DNA of 64,000 bases from Burkholderia catarinensis (GCF_001883705.2 NZ_MDEQ02000013.1:1-64000); one strand, 5' to 3'; shown: positions 8,847-19,405, counted from the stretch's first letter. The notes: generated by a model not told the origin, from the letters alone. Numbers and translations: made by a program.

Positions 8847-9944
8847 ATGCAGATCCCCAACTGGGACAACCCCGTCGGCACCGACGGCTTCGAATTCATC
8901 GAATACACGGCACCGGACCCGAAAGCACTCGGACAACTGTTCGAACGGATGGGTTTCACCGCGATCGCGCGTCATCGCCACAAGGACGTGACGGTGTACC
9001 GCCAGGGCGACATCAACTTCATCATCAACGCCGAACCCGATTCGTTCGCGCAACGCTTCGCGCGCCTGCACGGCCCGTCGATCTGCGCGATCGCGTTCCG
9101 CGTGCAGGACGCCGCGAAGGCGTACCGGCACGCACTGGAACTCGGCGCATGGGGCTTCGACAACAAGACGGGCCCGATGGAGCTGAACATCCCGGCGATC
9201 AAGGGCATCGGCGATTCGCTGATCTACTTCGTCGACCGCTGGCGCGGCAAGAACGGCGCGCAGCCGGGCGCGATCGGCGACATCAGCATCTACGACGTCG
9301 ACTTCGAGCCGATCGCCGGCGCGAACCCGAACCCGGTCGGTCACGGCCTCACCTACATCGACCACCTGACGCACAACGTGCATCGCGGCCGCATGCAGGA
9401 ATGGGCCGAGTTCTACGAGCGCCTGTTCAATTTCCGCGAAGTGCGCTACTTCGACATCGAAGGCAAGGTGACGGGCGTGAAGTCGAAGGCGATGACGTCG
9501 CCGTGCGGCAAGATCCGCATCCCGATCAACGAGGAAGGCTCGGACACGGCCGGCCAGATCCAGGAATACCTCGACGCGTATCACGGCGAAGGCATCCAGC
9601 ACATCGCGCTTGGCGCCAGCGACATCTACGGTGCAGTTGACGGCCTGCGCAGCAAGGAAGTGAAGCTGCTCGACACGATCGACACGTATTACGAGCTGGT
9701 CGACCGCCGCGTGCCGGACCACGGTGAATCGCTGGATGAACTGAAGAAGCGCAAGATCCTGATCGACGGCGCGCGCGACGACCTGCTGCTGCAGATCTTC
9801 ACCGAAAACCAGATCGGGCCGATCTTCTTCGAGATCATCCAGCGCAAGGGCAACCAGGGCTTCGGCGAAGGCAACTTCAAGGCGCTGTTCGAATCGATCG
9901 AGCTCGACCAGATCCGCCGCGGCGTCGTGCAGGACAAGGCCTGA
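8847..9944 (+). CDS. hppD: 4-hydroxyphenylpyruvate dioxygenase
   Basis: Fe(II)-dependent dioxygenase that turns 4-hydroxyphenylpyruvate into homogentisate in tyrosine breakdown. The 365 residues contain two vicinal-oxygen-chelate domains. The second holds the metal-binding histidines (HLTHNV near residue 170 and GIQHIAL near residue 250) and the glutamate in IFFEIIQRKG near residue 330. The typical GFGEGNFKALFESIE C-terminus is present. Start 8847 follows CAGGAGA; the longer open frame upstream crosses the promoter region. Divergent from the Lrp regulator, and followed by a strong bidirectional terminator. Confidence 0.96.
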   Translation: MQIPNWDNPVGTDGFEFIEYTAPDPKALGQLFERMGFTAIARHRHKDVTVYRQGDINFIINAEPDSFAQRFARLHGPSICAIAFRVQDAAKAYRHALELGAWGFDNKTGPMELNIPAIKGIGDSLIYFVDRWRGKNGAQPGAIGDISIYDVDFEPIAGANPNPVGHGLTYIDHLTHNVHRGRMQEWAEFYERLFNFREVRYFDIEGKVTGVKSKAMTSPCGKIRIPINEEGSDTAGQIQEYLDAYHGEGIQHIALGASDIYGAVDGLRSKEVKLLDTIDTYYELVDRRVPDHGESLDELKKRKILIDGARDDLLLQIFTENQIGPIFFEIIQRKGNQGFGEGNFKALFESIELDQIRRGVVQDKA

Positions 9945-10005
9945 CGCATCCGGCGCGCGGCGGCCCGGGGCCACCCGGCCGGCCGCGCGATCCGGCGGCA
10001 CAAAG

Positions 10006-10041
10006 AAAAAGGGCGGGAATCCCGGGATTCCCGCCCTTTTT
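10006..10041. terminator. Bidirectional terminator between hppD and a small exported-protein gene
   Basis: An uninterrupted 36-bp palindrome with an A-run on the left and a T-run on the right (arms 10006-10023 and 10024-10041, core GGGCGGGAATCCC). It can stop transcription from hppD on the plus strand and from the leftward small gene at 10077-10271. Confidence 0.85.
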
Positions 10042-10076
10042 GCATTCCGGCGCGGCCCGCTGGCCGCGCGACCGGA

Positions 10077-10271
10077 TCAACGCGCGTTCGCCTTCGACTC
10101 GACGGCGCGCTCGGCCGACGGCTGCGCGGCGGCATCCTGTGCCGGCACGATCTGACGCATCTGCGCGCCGGCTGCCGCCAGCGCGCTCGCGCCCTGCGCA
10201 CGCACCGGGCCGGTCATCGCGAAAAACGCGGCGGACACGATCAGGAAACTCTGGATATGACGTGTGTTCAT
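10077..10271 (-). CDS. Small predicted exported protein
   Basis: A 64-residue protein with a clear signal peptide (MNTRHIQSFLIVSAAFFAM, cleavage probably after the PVRAQG region near residue 26) and a short alanine- and glutamine-rich mature part of about 38 residues. GGAGG lies just ahead of the ATG at 10271, which supports this start over an upstream one. The function is unknown. It is convergent with hppD and divergent from the indolepyruvate oxidoreductase gene. Confidence 0.6.
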   Translation of the reverse strand: MNTRHIQSFLIVSAAFFAMTGPVRAQGASALAAAGAQMRQIVPAQDAAAQPSAERAVESKANAR

Positions 10272-10589
10272 TGCACCTCCTGTAAAACTGCCGGCGCCTC
10301 CCCGATTGCGTCGAAACGAGCCAACGCGGCCGGGCACCTCCGGCAGGCCGACAAGATTAACGGCATTTGCCCGCAGATCGCGCCGGCTTTACATGCTTTT
10401 ACATGATGTAACGCATCATCCCGCCCTGCTTTTCCGATGCGCCGCCGCAATTTGGCCGATGGGCGGCGGGTTTGCCCCAGTGCTACCATCCCTTAAAACC
10501 GGCGAATATGCCGGCCACTGCCGACGCGTTCACAAGACGCCGGAGCAGTCGAGTTTTGGTGATCCCAAACTGGGTGGAGGAGACTGTTA
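10272..10589. other. Intergenic region between divergent genes, with a near-palindrome
   Basis: No gene is seen. TTACATGATGTAA at 10399-10411 is a near-perfect 13-bp palindrome and is preceded by a second TTTACATG, so it may be an operator for the oxidoreductase gene. GTGGAGGAGA just before 10590 is its ribosome-binding site. No clear -35/-10 pair could be fixed. Confidence 0.35.
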
Positions 10590-13500
10590 ATGAATGCCCC
10601 GCTAGACGCAGACCAACGCGCATCGCTAGAAGCCGCGCTGAAGTCCGTCACGCTTGATGACAAATACACACTGGAACGCGGTCGCGCGTACATGAGCGGC
10701 ATCCAGGCCCTCGTGCGCCTGCCGATGCTCCAGCAGGAACGCGACCGCGCCGCCGGTCTCAATACGGCCGGCTTCATCTCCGGCTACCGCGGCTCGCCGC
10801 TCGGCGGCCTCGATCTGTCGCTCTGGAAGGCCAAGCAGCACCTGGCGGCCCACCAGATCGTCTTCCAGCCCGGCCTCAACGAAGATCTCGCCGCCACCGC
10901 CGTGTGGGGCTCGCAGCAGGTGAACCTGTACCCCGGCGCGAAGCACGACGGCGTGTTCGGCATGTGGTACGGCAAGGGCCCGGGTGTGGACCGCACCGGC
11001 GACGTGTTCAAGCACGCGAACTCCGCCGGCTCGTCGCAGCACGGCGGCGTGCTGGTGCTCGCCGGCGACGACCACGCGGCGAAATCGTCGACGCTCGCGC
11101 ACCAGTCCGAGCACATCTTCAAGGCCTGCGGGCTGCCCGTGCTGTTCCCGTCGAACGTGCAGGAATATCTCGATTTCGGCCTGCACGGCTGGGCGATGAG
11201 CCGCTACTCGGGCCTGTGGGTCGCGCTCAAGTGCGTGACGGACGTCGTCGAATCGTCGGCGTCGGTCGACATCGACCCGCATCGCACCGAGATCGTGCTG
11301 CCGACCGACTTCATCGTGCCGGACGGCGGCCTGAACATCCGCTGGCCCGATCCGCCGCTGGTGCAGGAAGCGCGGCTGCTCGACTACAAGTGGTACGCGG
11401 CGCTCGCCTATGTGCGCGCGAACAAGCTCGACCGGATCGAGATCGATTCGCCGACCGCGCGCTTCGGGATCATGACCGGCGGCAAGGCGTACCTCGACGT
11501 GCGCCAGGCGCTGACGGACCTCGGTCTCGACGACGAAACCTGCGCGCGGATCGGCATCCGGCTCTACAAGGTCGGCTGCGTGTGGCCGCTCGAAGCGCAG
11601 GGCGCGCAGGCGTTCGCGCGCGGCCTCGATGAAATCCTCGTCGTCGAGGAAAAGCGCCAGATCCTCGAATACGCGATCAAGGAAGAGCTGTACAACTGGC
11701 CCGACGGACAACGGCCGCGCGTGTTCGGCAAGTTCGACGAGAAGGACGGCGCCGGCGGCGAATGGTCGGTGCCGATGGGCAACTGGCTGTTGCCCGCGCA
11801 CTACGAACTGTCGCCCGCGATCATCGCGAAGGCGATCGCGACGCGCCTCGACAAGTTCGAGCTGCCGTCCGACGTGCGCGCGCGCATCGCCGCGCGGCTC
11901 GCCGTGATCAACGCGAAGGAAATGGCGCTCGCGAAGCCGCACGTGCAGACCGAGCGCAAGCCGTGGTTCTGCTCGGGCTGCCCGCACAACACGTCGACCA
12001 ACGTGCCGGAAGGCTCGCGCGCGATCGCGGGGATCGGCTGCCACTACATGACCGTGTGGATGGACCGCAGCACGAGCACCTTCAGCCAGATGGGCGGCGA
12101 AGGCGTGCCGTGGATCGGCCAGGCGCCGTTCACGGACGAGAAGCACGTATTCGCGAACCTCGGCGACGGCACCTATTTCCACTCGGGCCTGCTGGCCGTG
12201 CGCGCGGCGATCTCGTCGAAGGCGAACATCACCTACAAGATCCTGTACAACGACGCGGTCGCGATGACGGGCGGCCAGCCGGTCGACGGCGTGCTGACGG
12301 TGCCGCAGATCACGCACCAGCTTGCGTCGGAAGGCGCGAAGAAGATCGTGATCGTCACCGACGAGCCGGAGAAGTACGACAGCCAGAAGACGCTGCTCGC
12401 GCCGGGCGTGACGATCCATCACCGCGACCAGCTCGACGACGTGCAGCGCGAGCTGCGCGAGATCGCCGGCACGACGATCCTGATCTACGACCAGACCTGC
12501 GCGACCGAGAAGCGCCGCCGCCGCAAGCGCGGCACGTATCCGGACCCGGCCAAGCGCGTCGTGATCAACGATGCGGTGTGCGAAGGCTGCGGCGACTGCT
12601 CGGTGCAGTCGAACTGCCTGTCGGTCGAGCCGCTGGAAACCGAATTCGGCACGAAGCGCCAGATCAACCAGTCGAGCTGCAACAAGGACTTCTCGTGCGT
12701 GAAGGGCTTCTGCCCGAGCTTCGTCACGGTCGAGGGCGGCCAGTTGAAGAAGCCGAAGGCGGTGTCGGTCGACGGCGGCGCGCTGCCGCCGATCCCTGAG
12801 CCGACGCTGCCGGACATCGACCGCGCGTACGGCGTGCTCGTCACCGGCGTCGGCGGCACGGGCGTCGTCACGATCGGCGCGCTGCTCGGGATGGCCGCGC
12901 ACCTCGAAAACAAGGGCGTGACCGTGCTCGACGTCACGGGCCTCGCGCAGAAGGGCGGCGCCGTGATGAGTCACGTGCAGATCTCGCACACGCCGACCGA
13001 CATCCACGCGACGCGGATCGCGATGGGCGAAGCCGACCTCGTGATCGGTTGCGACGCGATCGTCACGGCCGGCGACGAGTGCACGTCGCGGATGCGGCAC
13101 GACACGACGCGCGTGGTCGTCAACAGCGCGCAGACGCCGACCGCCGAGTTCATCAAGAACCCGAACTGGGCGTTCCCCGGCCTGTCCGCCGAGAACGACA
13201 TCCGCGCGGCGGCAGGCGAGGCCGTCGACTTCATCGACGCGAACCGCTTCGCGGTCGCGCTGCTCGGCGACGCGATCTACACGAACCCGTTCGTGCTCGG
13301 CTATGCGTGGCAGAAAGGCTGGCTGCCGCTCACGCTCGCGTCGCTCGAACGTGCGATCGAGCTGAATGCGGTATCGGTCGAGAAGAACCGCGCGGCATTC
13401 GACTGGGGCCGCCGCGCCGCGTACGACCTGGCCGGCGTGAAGCAGGCCGCGGCCGGCGATGCCCGCCCCGCGCAAGGCGCCACGGTGATCGCGCTGCACA

Positions 13501-14180
13501 CGAAGAAGGCGGTCGACGCACTGATCGCGAAGCGCGTGGAATTCCTCACCGCGTACCAGAACGCCGCGTATGCATCGCGCTATGCGGCGTTCGTCGACAA
13601 GGTACGCGCGGCCGAGCGCGCGCTGGCCGACAGCGACTCGATGCAGGAGCCGCTGACCGAAGCGGTCGCGCGCAACCTGTTCAAGCTGATGGCGTACAAG
13701 GACGAATACGAGGTCGCACGGCTGCAGTCCGATCCCGCGTTCCTCGCGCGCCTGTCCGCGCAGTTCGAAGGCGACTGGAAGCTGAAGTTCCACCTCGCGC
13801 CGCCGCTGTTCGCGAAGACTGACGCACACGGCCATCTCGTGAAGAAGGCGTACGGCCCGTGGATGATGTCGGCGTTCCGGCTGCTCGCGAAGGCGAAGTT
13901 CGTGCGCGGCACGGGGCTCGACCCGTTCGGCCGCACCGAGGAGCGCCGCACCGAGCGCGCGCTGATCGGCGAGTACGAAGCGCTGATCGGCGAGGTGCTC
14001 GGCCAGCTGAACGCGGCCAACCGCCCGCTCGCGCTCGAGCTCGCGGCGCTGCCGGACGGCATTCGCGGCTACGGCCACGTGAAGGAGAACAACCTGCGCG
14101 CGGTACGCCAGAAGTGGAACACGCTGCTCGCGAAGTGGCGTTCGCCGGCGGGCGGCCAGTCGCAGCAGCAGGTCGCGTAA
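10590..14180 (+). CDS. Fused indolepyruvate ferredoxin oxidoreductase
   Basis: A 1196-residue single-chain 2-oxoacid:ferredoxin oxidoreductase, predicted to decarboxylate arylpyruvates such as indolepyruvate to aryl-acetyl-CoA. The N-terminal third is the pyrimidine/alpha part. A CSGCPHN motif lies near residue 461. The thiamine-diphosphate site GDGTYFHS near 527 is followed by NDAVAMTGGQ. A cysteine-rich iron-sulfur region (CEGCGDC near 664, then C-x5-C-x4-C) follows, and the gamma domain starts at VTGVGGTGVV near 751. Archaeal IorA and IorB are separate; the fusion is normal in Proteobacteria. The neighbouring hppD suggests a common role in aromatic amino acid catabolism, possibly feeding phenylacetyl-CoA to the paa pathway. 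Confidence 0.93.
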   Translation: MNAPLDADQRASLEAALKSVTLDDKYTLERGRAYMSGIQALVRLPMLQQERDRAAGLNTAGFISGYRGSPLGGLDLSLWKAKQHLAAHQIVFQPGLNEDLAATAVWGSQQVNLYPGAKHDGVFGMWYGKGPGVDRTGDVFKHANSAGSSQHGGVLVLAGDDHAAKSSTLAHQSEHIFKACGLPVLFPSNVQEYLDFGLHGWAMSRYSGLWVALKCVTDVVESSASVDIDPHRTEIVLPTDFIVPDGGLNIRWPDPPLVQEARLLDYKWYAALAYVRANKLDRIEIDSPTARFGIMTGGKAYLDVRQALTDLGLDDETCARIGIRLYKVGCVWPLEAQGAQAFARGLDEILVVEEKRQILEYAIKEELYNWPDGQRPRVFGKFDEKDGAGGEWSVPMGNWLLPAHYELSPAIIAKAIATRLDKFELPSDVRARIAARLAVINAKEMALAKPHVQTERKPWFCSGCPHNTSTNVPEGSRAIAGIGCHYMTVWMDRSTSTFSQMGGEGVPWIGQAPFTDEKHVFANLGDGTYFHSGLLAVRAAISSKANITYKILYNDAVAMTGGQPVDGVLTVPQITHQLASEGAKKIVIVTDEPEKYDSQKTLLAPGVTIHHRDQLDDVQRELREIAGTTILIYDQTCATEKRRRRKRGTYPDPAKRVVINDAVCEGCGDCSVQSNCLSVEPLETEFGTKRQINQSSCNKDFSCVKGFCPSFVTVEGGQLKKPKAVSVDGGALPPIPEPTLPDIDRAYGVLVTGVGGTGVVTIGALLGMAAHLENKGVTVLDVTGLAQKGGAVMSHVQISHTPTDIHATRIAMGEADLVIGCDAIVTAGDECTSRMRHDTTRVVVNSAQTPTAEFIKNPNWAFPGLSAENDIRAAAGEAVDFIDANRFAVALLGDAIYTNPFVLGYAWQKGWLPLTLASLERAIELNAVSVEKNRAAFDWGRRAAYDLAGVKQAAAGDARPAQGATVIALHTKKAVDALIAKRVEFLTAYQNAAYASRYAAFVDKVRAAERALADSDSMQEPLTEAVARNLFKLMAYKDEYEVARLQSDPAFLARLSAQFEGDWKLKFHLAPPLFAKTDAHGHLVKKAYGPWMMSAFRLLAKAKFVRGTGLDPFGRTEERRTERALIGEYEALIGEVLGQLNAANRPLALELAALPDGIRGYGHVKENNLRAVRQKWNTLLAKWRSPAGGQSQQQVA

Positions 14181-14241
14181 CGGCGCGCGGCGGGCGTTCG
14201 CGGTCCGGACGCCCGCCCGCGCCGCCGGCGGTTCACGATAA

Positions 14242-14277
14242 AAAAACGCCACGGAACGCAGGTTCCGTGGCGTTTTT
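14242..14277. terminator. Bidirectional terminator between convergent genes
   Basis: Perfect 16-bp arms (14242-14257 and 14262-14277, core CGCCACGGAAC) with a GCAG loop, A-run on one side and T-run on the other. It serves both the rightward oxidoreductase and the leftward malic enzyme. Confidence 0.85.
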
Positions 14278-14318
14278 CATTGCGCCGCGCCCGAAGCGCG
14301 GCACACGCGGGCGCGAAC

Positions 14319-16589
14319 TTACTTCGTGTTCACGTTCGCGGCGGCAACCGCCGTCATGTTGATGATCCGGCGCACGGTCGCGGCCGGCGTCAGGATGTGG
14401 GCCGGCTTCGCCGCGCCGAGCAGGAACGGGCCGACCGTCACGCCTTCGCCGCCGACCATCTTCAGCAGGTTGTACGCGATGTTCGCGGCTTCGACGTTCG
14501 GCATGATCAGCAGGTTCGCTTCGCCCGACAGCGTCGTGCCCGGGAAAGCCTGCTTGCGGATCACTTCCGACAGCGCCGCGTCGCCGTGCATTTCGCCGTC
14601 GACTTCCAGGTTCGGCGCACGTTCGACGATCAGCTTGCGAGCCTCGGCCATCCGGCGCGACGACGCCGACGGCGCGCTGCCGAAGTTCGAGTTCGACAGC
14701 AGCGCGGCCTTCGGCGCAATGCCGAAGCGCTCGATCTCGGCCGCGGCCTGGATCGTCATGTCGGCGAGCTGTTCGGCGCTCGGCAGCTCGTTCACGTACG
14801 TATCGCACACGAACAGGTTACGGCCCGGCAGCATCAGCAGGTTCATCGCCGCGAAGTGCTCGGCGCCCTTCGCGCGGCCCAGCACCTGCTCGATGAACTT
14901 CAGGTGGCTGTGGAACGTGTCGATCATCCCGCAGATCATCCCGTCCGCGTCGCCCAGGTGCACGAGCATCGCGCCGATCAGCGTGTTGAACTTGCGCAGC
15001 GCGGCCTTCGCGACTTCCGGCGTCACGCCGTCGCGCGCAGCGATGTCGTGGTACGCCTGCCAGTAGCGGTGGTAACGCGTGTCGTCTTCCGGATTGACGA
15101 TTTCGAAATCGACGCCGGCCTTCAGCTTCGAGCCGATCTTCTGCAGGCGCATCTCGACGACCGACGGACGGCCGACGATGATCGGCTGCGCGATCTTTTC
15201 CTGCAGCACGAACTGCGCGGCGCGCAGCACGCGCTCGTCCTCGCCCTCGGCGAACACGATGCGGGCCTGCTTCTTCTTCGCGGTCGCGAACACCGGGCGC
15301 ATCACCATGCCGGTGCGGTAGACGGTCGTGCCGAGCTGCTCGCGGTACGCGTCCATGTCTTCGATCGGGCGCGTGGCGACGCCCGAATCCATCGCGGCCT
15401 GCGCGACGGCCGGCGCGATCTTGATGATCAGGCGCGGGTCGAACGGCTTCGGAATCAGGTAGTCCGGCCCGAATTCGAGCGAGTGGCCTTCATACGCCTT
15501 CGCGACTTCCTCGCTCTGGTCGGTTTCCTGCGCCAGCTCGGCGATCGCGCGCACGCACGCGAGCTTCATTTCTTCCGTGATCGTCGTCGCGCCGACGTCG
15601 AGCGCGCCGCGGAAGATGAACGGGAAGCACAGCACGTTGTTGACCTGGTTCGGGTAGTCCGAACGGCCGGTCGCGACGATCGCGTCCGGGCGCACGGCCT
15701 TCGCGTCTTCCGGGCGGATTTCCGGTTCCGGGTTCGCGAGCGCCAGGATCAGCGGCCTGTCGCCCATCGTCTTGACCATGTCCTGCTTCAGCACGCCCGC
15801 GCTCGAGCAGCCGAGGAACACGTCCGCGCCGACGATCGCGTCGGCGAGCGTGCGCGCGTCGGTGGTCGCCGCGTAGCGCTGCTTCGACGGATCGAGATTG
15901 CCGCGCCCTTCGTAGATCACGCCTTTCGAGTCGGCGACGAGGATGTTCGACTTCGTCAGGCCGAGGTTCACCAGCAGGTCCAGACACGCGATGGCCGCGG
16001 CGCCGGCGCCCGAGCACACGAGCTTCACTTCGGCGAGCTTCTTGCCGACGACCTTCAGGCCGTTCAGGATCGCGGCCGACGCGATGATCGCGGTGCCGTG
16101 CTGGTCATCGTGGAAGACGGGGATCTTCATGCGCTCGCGCAGCTTCTGCTCGATGTAGAAGCATTCCGGCGCCTTGATGTCCTCGAGGTTGATGCCGCCG
16201 AGCGTCGGCTCGAGCATCGCGATCGCCTCGACGAGCTTGTCGGGGTCGGACTCAGCCAGTTCGATGTCGAACACGTCGATGCCCGCGAATTTCTTGAAGA
16301 GGCAGCCCTTGCCTTCCATCACCGGCTTCGCGGCGAGCGGGCCGATGTTGCCGAGACCGAGCACGGCCGTGCCGTTCGTCACGACGCCGACAAGGTTGCC
16401 GCGCGACGTGTACTTCTGCGCGTCGAGCGGATCGGCGTGGATCGCCTCGCACGCGGCGGCGACGCCCGGCGAATACGCGAGCGACAGATCGAGCTGGTTC
16501 GACAGCGGCTTGGTCGGGGTGACCGAAATCTTGCCGGGTTTCGGGTTCTGGTGATAAGCGAGAGCGGCCTGCTTCAGTTGTTCGTCCAT
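14319..16589 (-). CDS. maeB: NADP-dependent malic enzyme (MaeB type)
   Basis: Oxidative decarboxylation of malate to pyruvate, supplying NADPH. At 756 residues it is the long MaeB form. Residues 1-430 are the malic enzyme domain ([12 protein letters not shown] near 53, [18 protein letters not shown] near 90, [16 protein letters not shown] in the NAD(P) fold). Residues 430-756 are a phosphotransacetylase-like domain that in this family is regulatory, binding acetyl-CoA. The gene stands alone, convergent with the oxidoreductase and divergent from pyrE. Confidence 0.96.
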   Translation of the reverse strand: MDEQLKQAALAYHQNPKPGKISVTPTKPLSNQLDLSLAYSPGVAAACEAIHADPLDAQKYTSRGNLVGVVTNGTAVLGLGNIGPLAAKPVMEGKGCLFKKFAGIDVFDIELAESDPDKLVEAIAMLEPTLGGINLEDIKAPECFYIEQKLRERMKIPVFHDDQHGTAIIASAAILNGLKVVGKKLAEVKLVCSGAGAAAIACLDLLVNLGLTKSNILVADSKGVIYEGRGNLDPSKQRYAATTDARTLADAIVGADVFLGCSSAGVLKQDMVKTMGDRPLILALANPEPEIRPEDAKAVRPDAIVATGRSDYPNQVNNVLCFPFIFRGALDVGATTITEEMKLACVRAIAELAQETDQSEEVAKAYEGHSLEFGPDYLIPKPFDPRLIIKIAPAVAQAAMDSGVATRPIEDMDAYREQLGTTVYRTGMVMRPVFATAKKKQARIVFAEGEDERVLRAAQFVLQEKIAQPIIVGRPSVVEMRLQKIGSKLKAGVDFEIVNPEDDTRYHRYWQAYHDIAARDGVTPEVAKAALRKFNTLIGAMLVHLGDADGMICGMIDTFHSHLKFIEQVLGRAKGAEHFAAMNLLMLPGRNLFVCDTYVNELPSAEQLADMTIQAAAEIERFGIAPKAALLSNSNFGSAPSASSRRMAEARKLIVERAPNLEVDGEMHGDAALSEVIRKQAFPGTTLSGEANLLIMPNVEAANIAYNLLKMVGGEGVTVGPFLLGAAKPAHILTPAATVRRIINMTAVAAANVNTK

Positions 16590-17050
16590 GATTGACCTGC
16601 GAGAGACATGCGAAATATTGACGGTTCAGTACACAGCATCTTCAGCCGCGTCTGCTGGAATCGAGGGGATGGTCGACTGCGGAGACGGCACGCGACGCGC
16701 CGGGTCGGCACGCCATCGAACCTTGGCGGGTGGCAAGAGGAAAGTACAAAGTACTGAACGATTTCTAAGGGTCGCCTAGTGTACACCCCGCGCATGACAC
16801 ATGTTGGTGCAGCGCCGCATCCCCGGCATCGACGCACGAGCGCTCCGTCCCCGTTTGTTTCGCCGGTGGTGAGCGACGCGGCGAACCCGCGCGAATTCCG
16901 CCGAAAACCGGCCTGAATCGGGTAAAATATCGGGCTACGCGCGCAGCGATGCGATTGGCCCGCCGATCGCGCCCCGGCCCCCTGGGCAGGTTCCCCTTGC
17001 TGCGCCACCGGGCCCGCGCCCGCTCCTCGCTCAACACCCAAGGAATGCCC
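16590..17050. other. Shared promoter region of maeB and pyrE
   Basis: There is no gene in these 460 bases. TAAAAT at 16922-16927 fits a -10 box for pyrE, leaving a leader of about 115 nt. AAGGA at 17040-17044 is the pyrE ribosome-binding site. I see no attenuator-like hairpin with a T-run in the leader, so control of pyrE is not evident. Confidence 0.4.
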
Positions 17051-17737
17051 ATGACAGGCTACGATCGTCAGTCGATCTCGGATACGACCGCCAAAATCCT
17101 GCTCGAAGTGCAGGCGGTGCACTTCAACGCCGAAAAACCGTTCATCTTCACGTCCGGCTGGGCGAGCCCCGTCTATATCGACTGCCGCAAGCTGATTTCG
17201 TATCCGCGCGTGCGCCGCGCGCTGATGGAAATGGCGGAAACGACGATCACGCGCGACATCGGCTTCGAACAGATCGACGCGGTGGCGGGCGGCGAGACGG
17301 CCGGCATCCCGTTCGCGGCATGGATCGCGGACCGGATGATGGTGCCGATGCAGTACGTGCGCAAGAAGCCGAAGGGTTTCGGCCGCAACGCGCAGATCGA
17401 AGGCCATCTGGAAGAAGGCTCGCGCGTACTGCTGGTGGAAGACCTGACGACCGACAGCCGCAGCAAGATCAACTTCGTCAACGCGCTGCGCACCGCGGGC
17501 GCGACGGTGAACCACTGCTTCGTGCTGTTCCATTACGATATCTTCAAGGAAAGCGTGTCGGTCCTGAAGGACATCGACGTCGACCTGCACGCGCTGGCGA
17601 CGTGGTGGGACGTGCTGCGCGTCGCGAAGGCATCGGGCTACTTCGAGACGAAGACGCTCGACGAAGTCGAGAAATTCCTGCACGCGCCGGCCGAGTGGTC
17701 GGCTGCGCACGGCGGCGCGACGGCCCCGAAGGAATGA
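17051..17737 (+). CDS. pyrE: Orotate phosphoribosyltransferase
   Basis: Joins orotate to PRPP to make orotidine-5'-phosphate in pyrimidine synthesis. The 228 residues include the PRPP-binding motif [13 protein letters not shown] near residues 126-138 and the upstream [15 protein letters not shown] segment that binds orotate. The ATG at 17051 is six bases past AAGGA; another ATG two codons earlier overlaps the ribosome-binding site. It is followed by its own terminator, so it is monocistronic. Confidence 0.96.
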   Translation: MTGYDRQSISDTTAKILLEVQAVHFNAEKPFIFTSGWASPVYIDCRKLISYPRVRRALMEMAETTITRDIGFEQIDAVAGGETAGIPFAAWIADRMMVPMQYVRKKPKGFGRNAQIEGHLEEGSRVLLVEDLTTDSRSKINFVNALRTAGATVNHCFVLFHYDIFKESVSVLKDIDVDLHALATWWDVLRVAKASGYFETKTLDEVEKFLHAPAEWSAAHGGATAPKE

Positions 17738-17777
17738 CGCCGCGCCGGCACGCACGCCGGCGCCCTGGCTGAAAAAG

Positions 17778-17808
17778 CCGCCTGCTTCATCGCAGGCGGT
17801 TTTTTTTC
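17778..17808 (+). terminator. pyrE terminator
   Basis: An 8-bp GC stem (CCGCCTGC with GCAGGCGG, 17778-17785/17792-17799) followed by nine Ts. Confidence 0.85.
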
Positions 17809-17977
17809 GTCCGTCGATCCGCACCATGACCGATCGCAATCGCGGGTTGCGGTGTGCATCGCTCATCGAACCCTAATGCTAGACTTGATCCATCGTCGCC
17901 ATCAGCTGCGCGGGCAACGCACAACGCCAACAATGCCGGGAGCATCGGCCCGGCCCATGTGACGGGAGAAGCGCCAT

Positions 17978-18574
17978 ATGCGTGTGGATCGCCGGATCGC
18001 TTCGCCTGCGCCGTCGGGTCGCCCGTCTCCGTTCATCCTCTCCGTCCTCCTCTGCGCCGCCGTCTTCGCGGCACCGCACGCGCATGCGGAAGGCCCGTTC
18101 ACCGTGTCGAGCGACGACCTGACGCCCGGCGGGCGCGTCCGCGCCGCGAACGTGTTCGACCGCGGCGACTGCAAGGGCGCGAACCGTTCGCCGCAGCTCA
18201 CCTGGCACAACCCGCCGCCCGGCACGCGCGGCTACGCGGTCACGATCTTCGATCCCGACGCGCCCGGGCACGGCTGGTGGCACTGGGCCGTGGCGGGCAT
18301 TCCGGCGACGGTCACGGGCCTGCCGGCCGACGCGAGCGCGTCCGGCTTCCTGCGCCGCATCGGCGCAAGCGAGGCGCGCAACGACTTCGGAATCGACGGC
18401 TACGGCGGCCCGTGCCCGCCGCCCGGCAAGCCGCACCGCTACGTGATCACCGTCTACGCACTGAAGGGCACCGACCTGCGCGTCTCGCAGGGCCGCCCCG
18501 CGCCGATGTTCGAGCACGAGATCGGCACGCTCGCGATCGGCACCGCGCAACTCACGGTCAACTACGGGCAGTGA
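17978..18574 (+). CDS. Exported YbhB/YbcL-family (PEBP-like) protein
   Basis: A 198-residue protein of the phosphatidylethanolamine-binding-protein superfamily, related to E. coli YbhB/YbcL and often called Raf-kinase-inhibitor-like. A signal peptide covers about residues 1-37 (hydrophobic ILSVLLCAAVFAA, cleavage after AHA). The ligand-pocket motifs DPDAPGHGWWHWAV and GPCPPPGKPHRY are both intact. Bacterial members have no settled function. GGGAGA precedes the ATG at 17978. It appears to stand alone between pyrE and the flavodoxin-fold gene. Confidence 0.9.
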   Translation: MRVDRRIASPAPSGRPSPFILSVLLCAAVFAAPHAHAEGPFTVSSDDLTPGGRVRAANVFDRGDCKGANRSPQLTWHNPPPGTRGYAVTIFDPDAPGHGWWHWAVAGIPATVTGLPADASASGFLRRIGASEARNDFGIDGYGGPCPPPGKPHRYVITVYALKGTDLRVSQGRPAPMFEHEIGTLAIGTAQLTVNYGQ

Positions 18575-18791
18575 CGGCCGCCGCGCATCACGCGCCGCCA
18601 CGCGGCGATTGCCTGCTACCGCGAATCTCCGTACGCCGCACGCGCGTGTTTTCCCGTCATTTCGGCTTGCTAGACTCGTCGTCACCGGTCGCGGCGCCAT
18701 GCCGCGCATCCGTGTCGCGCCGCCCGTCGGCGACTCGCGACGCGGCAGGCCGCTGCGACCGCCATTCCCGTCCCTTTCCGGAGAACGCTTC

Positions 18792-19364
18792 ATGTCGAAC
18801 ATCGTCATCGTCTATCACAGCGGCTACGGTCACACGCAGAAACTGGCCGAGGCCGTTCACGCAGGCGCGCAGGATGCCGGCGCGACCGTGCGCCTGATCG
18901 CAGTCGGCGACCTCGACGACGCGGGCTGGGCCGCGCTCGACGCGGCCGACGCGATCGTCTTCGGCGCGCCGACCTACATGGGCGGCCCGTCGGCGCAGTT
19001 CAAGCAGTTTGCCGACGCAACGTCGAAAGCGTGGTTCACGCAGAAGTGGAAGGACAAGATCGCCGCGGGCTTCACGAACTCCGCGACGATGAACGGCGAC
19101 AAGTTCTCGACGATTCAATATTTCGTCACGCTGTCGATGCAGCATGGGATGGTGTGGGTCGGCACGAGCCTGATGCCGGCCAACTCGAAGGCGGCCACGC
19201 GCAACGACATCAACTACCTGGGCGGTTCCACGGGCCTGCTCGCGCAGTCGCCGGCGGATGCGTCGCCGGACGAAGGCCCGCTGCCGGGCGACCTCGAGAC
19301 CGGGAAGGCATTCGGCCGGCGCGTCGCCGAAGCGACGGCCCGCTGGGTGGCCGGCAGCCGCTGA
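18792..19364 (+). CDS. Flavodoxin-fold NAD(P)H oxidoreductase (WrbA-like)
   Basis: A 190-residue FMN protein. The phosphate-binding loop is YHSGYGHTQKLAEAV near residues 8-22, GAPTYMGGPSAQFKQF near 60-75 contacts the flavin, and YLGGSTGLLAQSP lies near 143. It resembles the WrbA/NQO type, which reduces quinones by two electrons and so avoids semiquinone radicals. The exact electron acceptor is not clear. The ATG at 18792 follows GGAGAA. Followed by a good terminator. Confidence 0.88.
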   Translation: MSNIVIVYHSGYGHTQKLAEAVHAGAQDAGATVRLIAVGDLDDAGWAALDAADAIVFGAPTYMGGPSAQFKQFADATSKAWFTQKWKDKIAAGFTNSATMNGDKFSTIQYFVTLSMQHGMVWVGTSLMPANSKAATRNDINYLGGSTGLLAQSPADASPDEGPLPGDLETGKAFGRRVAEATARWVAGSR

Positions 19365-19405
19365 GCACGCCCCGGCGCCCGCGCCGGCGGGCGTCAAAGG
19401 GACAC

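Noticed and set aside
10626..14252. A 1208-codon open frame on the minus strand
   Set aside because: It is the complement of the fused indolepyruvate oxidoreductase gene, rich in Arg, His and Ala with no domain; long antisense frames are common at this GC content.
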